The notes under the pieces are model-generated. The model ran no database searches. It worked only from the letters and a program-made list of their open reading frames with translations, and was not told the DNA's origin. From NCBI RefSeq assembly GCF_021018895.1, contig NC_079375.1:22889975-22953974 (forward strand): DNA of 64,000 bases. Reading direction: 5' to 3'. Origin of the DNA: Seriola aureovittata. Taxonomy: Eukaryota > Chordata > Actinopteri > Carangiformes > Carangidae. Made by a program: the position numbers and the translations under genes. Positions 60,248 to 64,000 of the stretch are shown in pieces (within the stretch, counting starts at the first letter, position 1; each line of letters starts with the position of its first letter).

Positions 60248-60947
60248 TATCAATGTGATAGTCCTCAGGTTATAATATCAATATCATTACATTATTAGCA
60301 TGACTGTTAGTCATTTTTTGAAGGCTAATTCCTCCTATAATATAATATAGCATGTAGCTATAATGTCAGACAGGTTCCTGTATATTAAACAGCGTGTCCT
60401 AATAACAACTATTAGTACATAGGAAGACTGCAGAATAGTTTTGAGTTGATTTGTATAGTAGCAAACTATGCTACAGGCTACTGTTACATCATAACTCAGC
60501 CATGAAAGTCAGCTACTATCCATAACACTCAGTCTTTAAAAAGGCATATTTCAACACGGAAATGGCCCCCTTCATCTTCACCCTCCCTCCCCTTCCTCTT
60601 TAAGTGAAGTCACAACAGGGGGGGGGGCAATACCAGTGCCACGTGTTTCTCCCTGCTGGGATTAAATTACATCTTTAAAACGCTCCATCACAATAAGACT
60701 CACTCTGACTTTATTATTGGAGCCCTCTTCACGCGCGTGGGATGTTTTTTCTTTTCTTTCTAATTGCCGTCATTCAATTTCCTCCCTCAGCATGAAGCCT
60801 ATAACATAAAGTGGTTCCTCTGAGAGAAGATCATCACATCACAGCCTGGGGTCTGCTGATCCACCACTTATTGTTCAGAAACCGGAGAATTACAAAATTA
60901 AAAACACTCGCACACTTCCTCTCCCGCCTTTAAAGGTGTTGTCTTAC

Positions 60948-60992
60948 CGTGGAGGTGAGCTCTCGTCCTCTGGCTGCAGTCTCCTCTGACAT
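60948..60992 (-). CDS. slc6a9: Candidate distal first coding exon of slc6a9 (MSEETAARGRELTST)
   Basis: Minus strand: ATG at 60992 opens 15 codons, MSEETAARGRELTST, ending at donor GTAAGA (60947) in phase 0, which would join to N-G-A-V-P-G-E in frame. A second ATG four bases upstream (60996) reads another frame and ends in phase 1, so it could not join productively; both have weak -3 bases. The upstream DNA has a CArG box and GC boxes, fitting a promoter. The exon could instead belong to another minus-strand gene, since about 54 kb separates it from the TM1 exon. Confidence 0.45.
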
Positions 60993-61116
60993 ACATGAAG
61001 GGGGGGTTTTCCGCCAATATTGGGTTATTGGAAGTTGCATCACCTTGGTCTTCCGTCCCTCTTCGGTCACAGCCGGGGCAACAACAACTCCTCCTTACGC
61101 CCCTCCCTTCTCAACT

Positions 61117-61126
61117 CCTAAATAGG
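61117..61126 (+). promoter_or_regulatory. CArG box (CCTAAATAGG) beside GC boxes
   Basis: Perfect CC(A/T)6GG serum response factor site, followed by ggcggggggc. It lies about 125 nt upstream of the 60992 ATG on the minus strand, a normal promoter distance. SRF use is inferred from the motif alone. Confidence 0.4.
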
Positions 61127-61635
61127 CGGGGGGCAGCAACATGTGAGGGCCCTTGTGTGTCGACGCTCTAACCTGTCAGAAACACATGGTTCATGAACAT
61201 CCTCTATGTGTCTGGCTATCACTGCCTGCTCCCTATTGGCCAACATAATGCATCTGCTATTAATATGGTCTCAGTTGCTACTTAATTAAAGCAATTAGGT
61301 GTCATTTTTCATCTTAATGTAAAGATCGCTAGAAACCAAACTTGAGAGCCACACGTACACACGTCATAAGAAATGCTATGCGAGCAATTACGCTCCTATC
61401 ACATCAGGTGTTTTGTTTTTGCAGTGCGATGCTTGTAACCCGCTCCCGACATAAAGCATTTCACTGTCTGTTAGGGTGCACGTGGAGGAATGCATGTTCA
61501 TGTGTTGCTCATTCTTTTGTTGTAAGAGCTTGATGCCGCAACCCGTCCCTCACAGAGACCCTGTGGTGTGTGTGTTTGTGTTTGCAGGCACTTTGTGATC
61601 ACATGTGATTGCATCCGATGTGATGCACAGTGATA

Positions 61636-61636
61636 G

Positions 61637-61680
<44 letters not shown>
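61636..61680 (+). repeat. (GAT)15 trinucleotide repeat
   Basis: About 45 bp of GAT; the poly-His frame on the minus strand is an artefact of it. Confidence 0.95.
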
Positions 61681-62457
61681 CGAATTAATGCCAGTCAAAG
61701 CAGAGGTATATAATGAGTGAATGCGATGCTCCAGACAGGTGTGGTAGCCTCGGCTGCACGGTGTGCCACCGGTGACAGATGAAAGCTTCGGGGCGTCCAC
61801 GAAGGAGAGATTTAGTGATATGTGTGACGGATGCAGCTGATGATGGATAACGGAGGTTTTGGTATGGCATGCAGATACAGGCTTTACCTTGTTTATAGAG
61901 CGATCGGGTTGTAGGGCGGTTGGGAGAGCGGTGGAGGAGGAGGAGGAGGAGGAGACACGCATGCAGGCGCGGTGGTGGTCAGACACTGGGGTGAGAGGAG
62001 GGAGGTGAGGAGTTTTGCACAATCCTTTGGTAGCCCGCAAACCCTTCTGGAGAACGCCTCAGAATTTGTGGACCCATCTTTAATTTGAACCTGAAAAAGA
62101 TGAAAACATGAAAAAGATGAAAAACTTTAGTAATCAAATACATTTTTGGAAAGATGATGTACAAATACCAGTTCAACCATGGATACCTTAATGGACATGT
62201 GAATGTGGGCGATACAGGCCAGTACACTAATAAGACTGAAAATAAATAGGCTGTCCCATATGATACATCACTGTTTGTGACTTTGACTGCCTCCAAGCAA
62301 ATGGTGTTGAAAGACAAATATAAATACGCGGCTACTTTCATTCCAGTGGTCATTTACTCCTGTATCTTACCAGGTTTGAGGTACTTTTACTATTTCCATT
62401 CTGTAACTTTATTTTTACTACAAACTACTACAAACACTAAAACCCTGTGCTGTAAAC

Positions 62458-62728
62458 CGTTGGTTTTCAAAGTGGGGTCTGCGGACCCCCAGGGCTCCTT
62501 GAACACCATCCAGGGTGTTCCCAGCAAAAAGGCAAATCATTTATTTTCACTGTAATTCCATCCATAAGTGACAGAACGTATATGACTATCGTAGCTATGG
62601 GTTTCAAACACACTGTAATTACAATCTTATCAGATGGGGGACTCTGGGAGAAAATCTTATCAACGGGGGTCTGTGGTCTAATTTGTGTCAGTTCAGGGGT
62701 CCTTGATGTGACAGTTTGAGAACCACTG
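62458..62728. mobile_element. hAT-type MITE
   Basis: Ends cgttggttttcaaagtgg (left) and cagtggttctcaaactgt (reverse complement of the right) are imperfect inverted repeats, flanked by the 8-mers ctgtaaac (62450-62457) and ctctaaac (62729-62736), matching at 7 of 8, as hAT elements produce. The 271-bp interior is noncoding, with ggacccccagggctccttga near the left end. I recognise this unit from fish genomes. Confidence 0.7.
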
Positions 62729-64000
62729 CTCTAAACCATCTAGATGTACAGTATATGATGTATATTGTACATATATATAAAGTAGATCATATTAGCACCA
62801 CCATGAGCAGCTACAACAGTAACATAGCCTACAACTACTACTGCTACTACATATGGTAATAATAATAATAATAATAACAACAATGCCATATACATCAGTC
62901 ATCACAGGATATGTTAAGTTGACTGTAAGAGTTTTACTTGTAATAGAGTATATTTATATTATACTGTATTTCTCTCACTGCTGTCTCCTTCAGCTCCAGC
63001 AGAAAAAGACATAACATGATTAGCAAAACAAATCTCTATTTTAATCATATTTTTTTTCATTTCAAATATGTGTTATATAAGGATATATATATATACACAG
63101 TATATGTATTTAGAAATACATAAAGCACGTGCAAAAAGAAGCTTGGAAAATCAAATCTAAAAAACTAATTATGAACTGTGTCAAAAAGGCAAGAAGACAA
63201 GCAGAGGCATGAGAAATCTTAAATAATGAGGGTGGTCGACCTCAGTTTCATTATAATTTCATTTCATTTGTTCCATGGCGATATGCAGCCAGACATACAG
63301 TAGAGGGGTTTTTTTTCTATTACCCTTCAGAAACAAATGCCAGGAAAGATAGTAGTTACATAAATGAATGTCAGAAAACGCAACAGGTGGTATTTTTCAC
63401 AGATAAGCGAGATGTGAGTTTGCAAGGACACACGCTGCATCAAAACTTATGTAAATCATCAGACACATCGAGCACACGGAGATGAGTCACAGAAAGAGGA
63501 AAAGGAATCATGTTGGTCAAATGTGTCTGATATATGCTGCAGCATAAGATTTACCATTGTTGAATACAGTGGCTTGACTGAACTGGACCATTTATTTTTC
63601 ATAAATTGTGCAAAAGAATAACAGGGAGATGTTATTCGTGCTAAAGTGTGTTACACGTTATGAAACAGTTGCTTATTTACATATTGAGAACAGAGCAACA
63701 TTAGTGTTGATATGGAGTCCTGTTTCTGGCTATTGACTTTGTCTGCCAGCTTACAACACGTTTATCTGGACTAGGTGCGCTAATGCGTAGGAATACAGTA
63801 GTTCAGCGGTTCACAAAGGAAAGGGTTGTTACGCATTAAAAATATTCAAAATATAGCCCACACACAAAACATTTTTTTGTGGCTAGCCCCGTCCACAACA
63901 GTTCTCCTGGCTGCTTCTCTCAACTGTGCGTGTGCTGATCTGAATCTACTGCAGGTAATACATTAAACTATGTATAAGAACCTCCCACAACCCCACGTCA

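Larger units (their letters stand above)
48467..60947 (-). other. Stretch between the 48.4-kb and 60.95-kb candidate first exons
   Basis: Holds interspersed repeats (51.3, 55.0, 57.3 kb), a Tc1 relic (58.8-60.0 kb) and an AT microsatellite. 48.9-51.2, 51.7-54.9, 55.3-57.3 and 57.7-58.8 kb show no gene I can support. Confidence 0.5.
60997..64000. other. Distal flank of the window
   Basis: AT-rich DNA carrying the GAT repeat, the hAT MITE, an (AAT)n at 62857-62876 and short AT repeats. 62.9-64.0 kb shows nothing recognisable. A phase-0 frame M-R-V-S7-...-S-I-N-K ending at a GTAAAG donor lies near 61.89-61.97 kb on the minus strand and is discussed as a finding. Confidence 0.5.

Noticed and set aside
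60948..60996. Reading the distal first exon from the upstream ATG (M-Y-V-R-G)
   Set aside because: It ends in phase 1 and cannot join to the phase-0 TM1 exon.
61498..62040. 180-codon minus-strand frame with poly-His and poly-Ser
   Set aside because: It is driven by the GAT and GGA repeats and shows no similarity or conserved composition outside them; only its donor-adjacent part is kept as a weak finding.

Overview
The window is vertebrate nuclear DNA, almost certainly from a teleost fish and probably a percomorph. Its coding sequence is split into short exons by GT-AG introns, and most of the rest is intronic or intergenic. It is saturated with long (CA)n, (GA)n and poly-G tracts, and it carries interspersed repeats and DNA-transposon relics (hAT, piggyBac-like, Harbinger-like, Tc1) that I recognise from fish genomes. 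There are no operons, ribosome binding sites, CRISPR arrays or rRNA genes.

The one gene identified with confidence is slc6a9, the Na+/Cl--dependent glycine transporter GlyT1, on the minus strand. Six consecutive common exons lie at 7258-7102, 4470-4339, 2999-2723, 1112-980, 800-666 and 566-463. They join in frame across every boundary, give about 313 codons and cover the cytoplasmic N-terminal segment through TM1 to TM6. The remaining exons (TM7-TM12, C-terminus, 3'UTR) lie beyond base 1. The first common exon begins exactly at the N-G-A-V-P-G-E peptide, where the mammalian GlyT1 isoforms (1a, 1b, 1c) diverge upstream.

The long upstream stretch (7.3-61 kb) contains four candidate alternative first exons on the same strand. 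Each has an ATG, a short open frame and a phase-0 donor that would splice in frame to N-G-A-V-P-G-E: MEDYVK at 18.4 kb (TATA element, strong Kozak), MSESNTIAASTADQ at 30.2 kb, MEEKQFAGIL at 48.4 kb (next to a CpG-rich stretch, same length as mammalian GlyT1a exon 1) and MSEETAARGRELTST at 60.95 kb (upstream CArG and GC boxes). If they are real, one transporter is driven by several promoters spread over about 43 kb and differs only in its first 6 to 15 residues. They are predictions from splice phase, start context and promoter elements.

Layout: 0-7.3 kb, slc6a9 common exons with a piggyBac-like element at 3.4-4.1 kb and an hAT relic at 6.4-7.0 kb; 7.3-18.4 kb, intron with microsatellites and a Harbinger-type MITE; 17.3-17.7 kb, a possible HARBI1-like relic; 18.4-48.5 kb, candidate promoters, interspersed repeats, a GC-rich block at 30.3-31.6 kb and possible plus-strand noncoding exons at 32.2 and 34.4 kb; 47.74-47.93 kb, an unrecognised 62-codon membrane-protein-like ORF or exon; 48.5-61 kb, repeats including a Tc1 relic at 58.8-60.0 kb; 61-64 kb, AT-rich DNA with a hAT MITE at 62.46-62.73 kb.

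The most interesting structural signals are the promoter array, a 179-nt slc6a9 intron with complementary CA and UG tracts at its two ends (the UG tract abuts the 3' splice site), and a perfect 66-bp palindrome inside the hAT relic.
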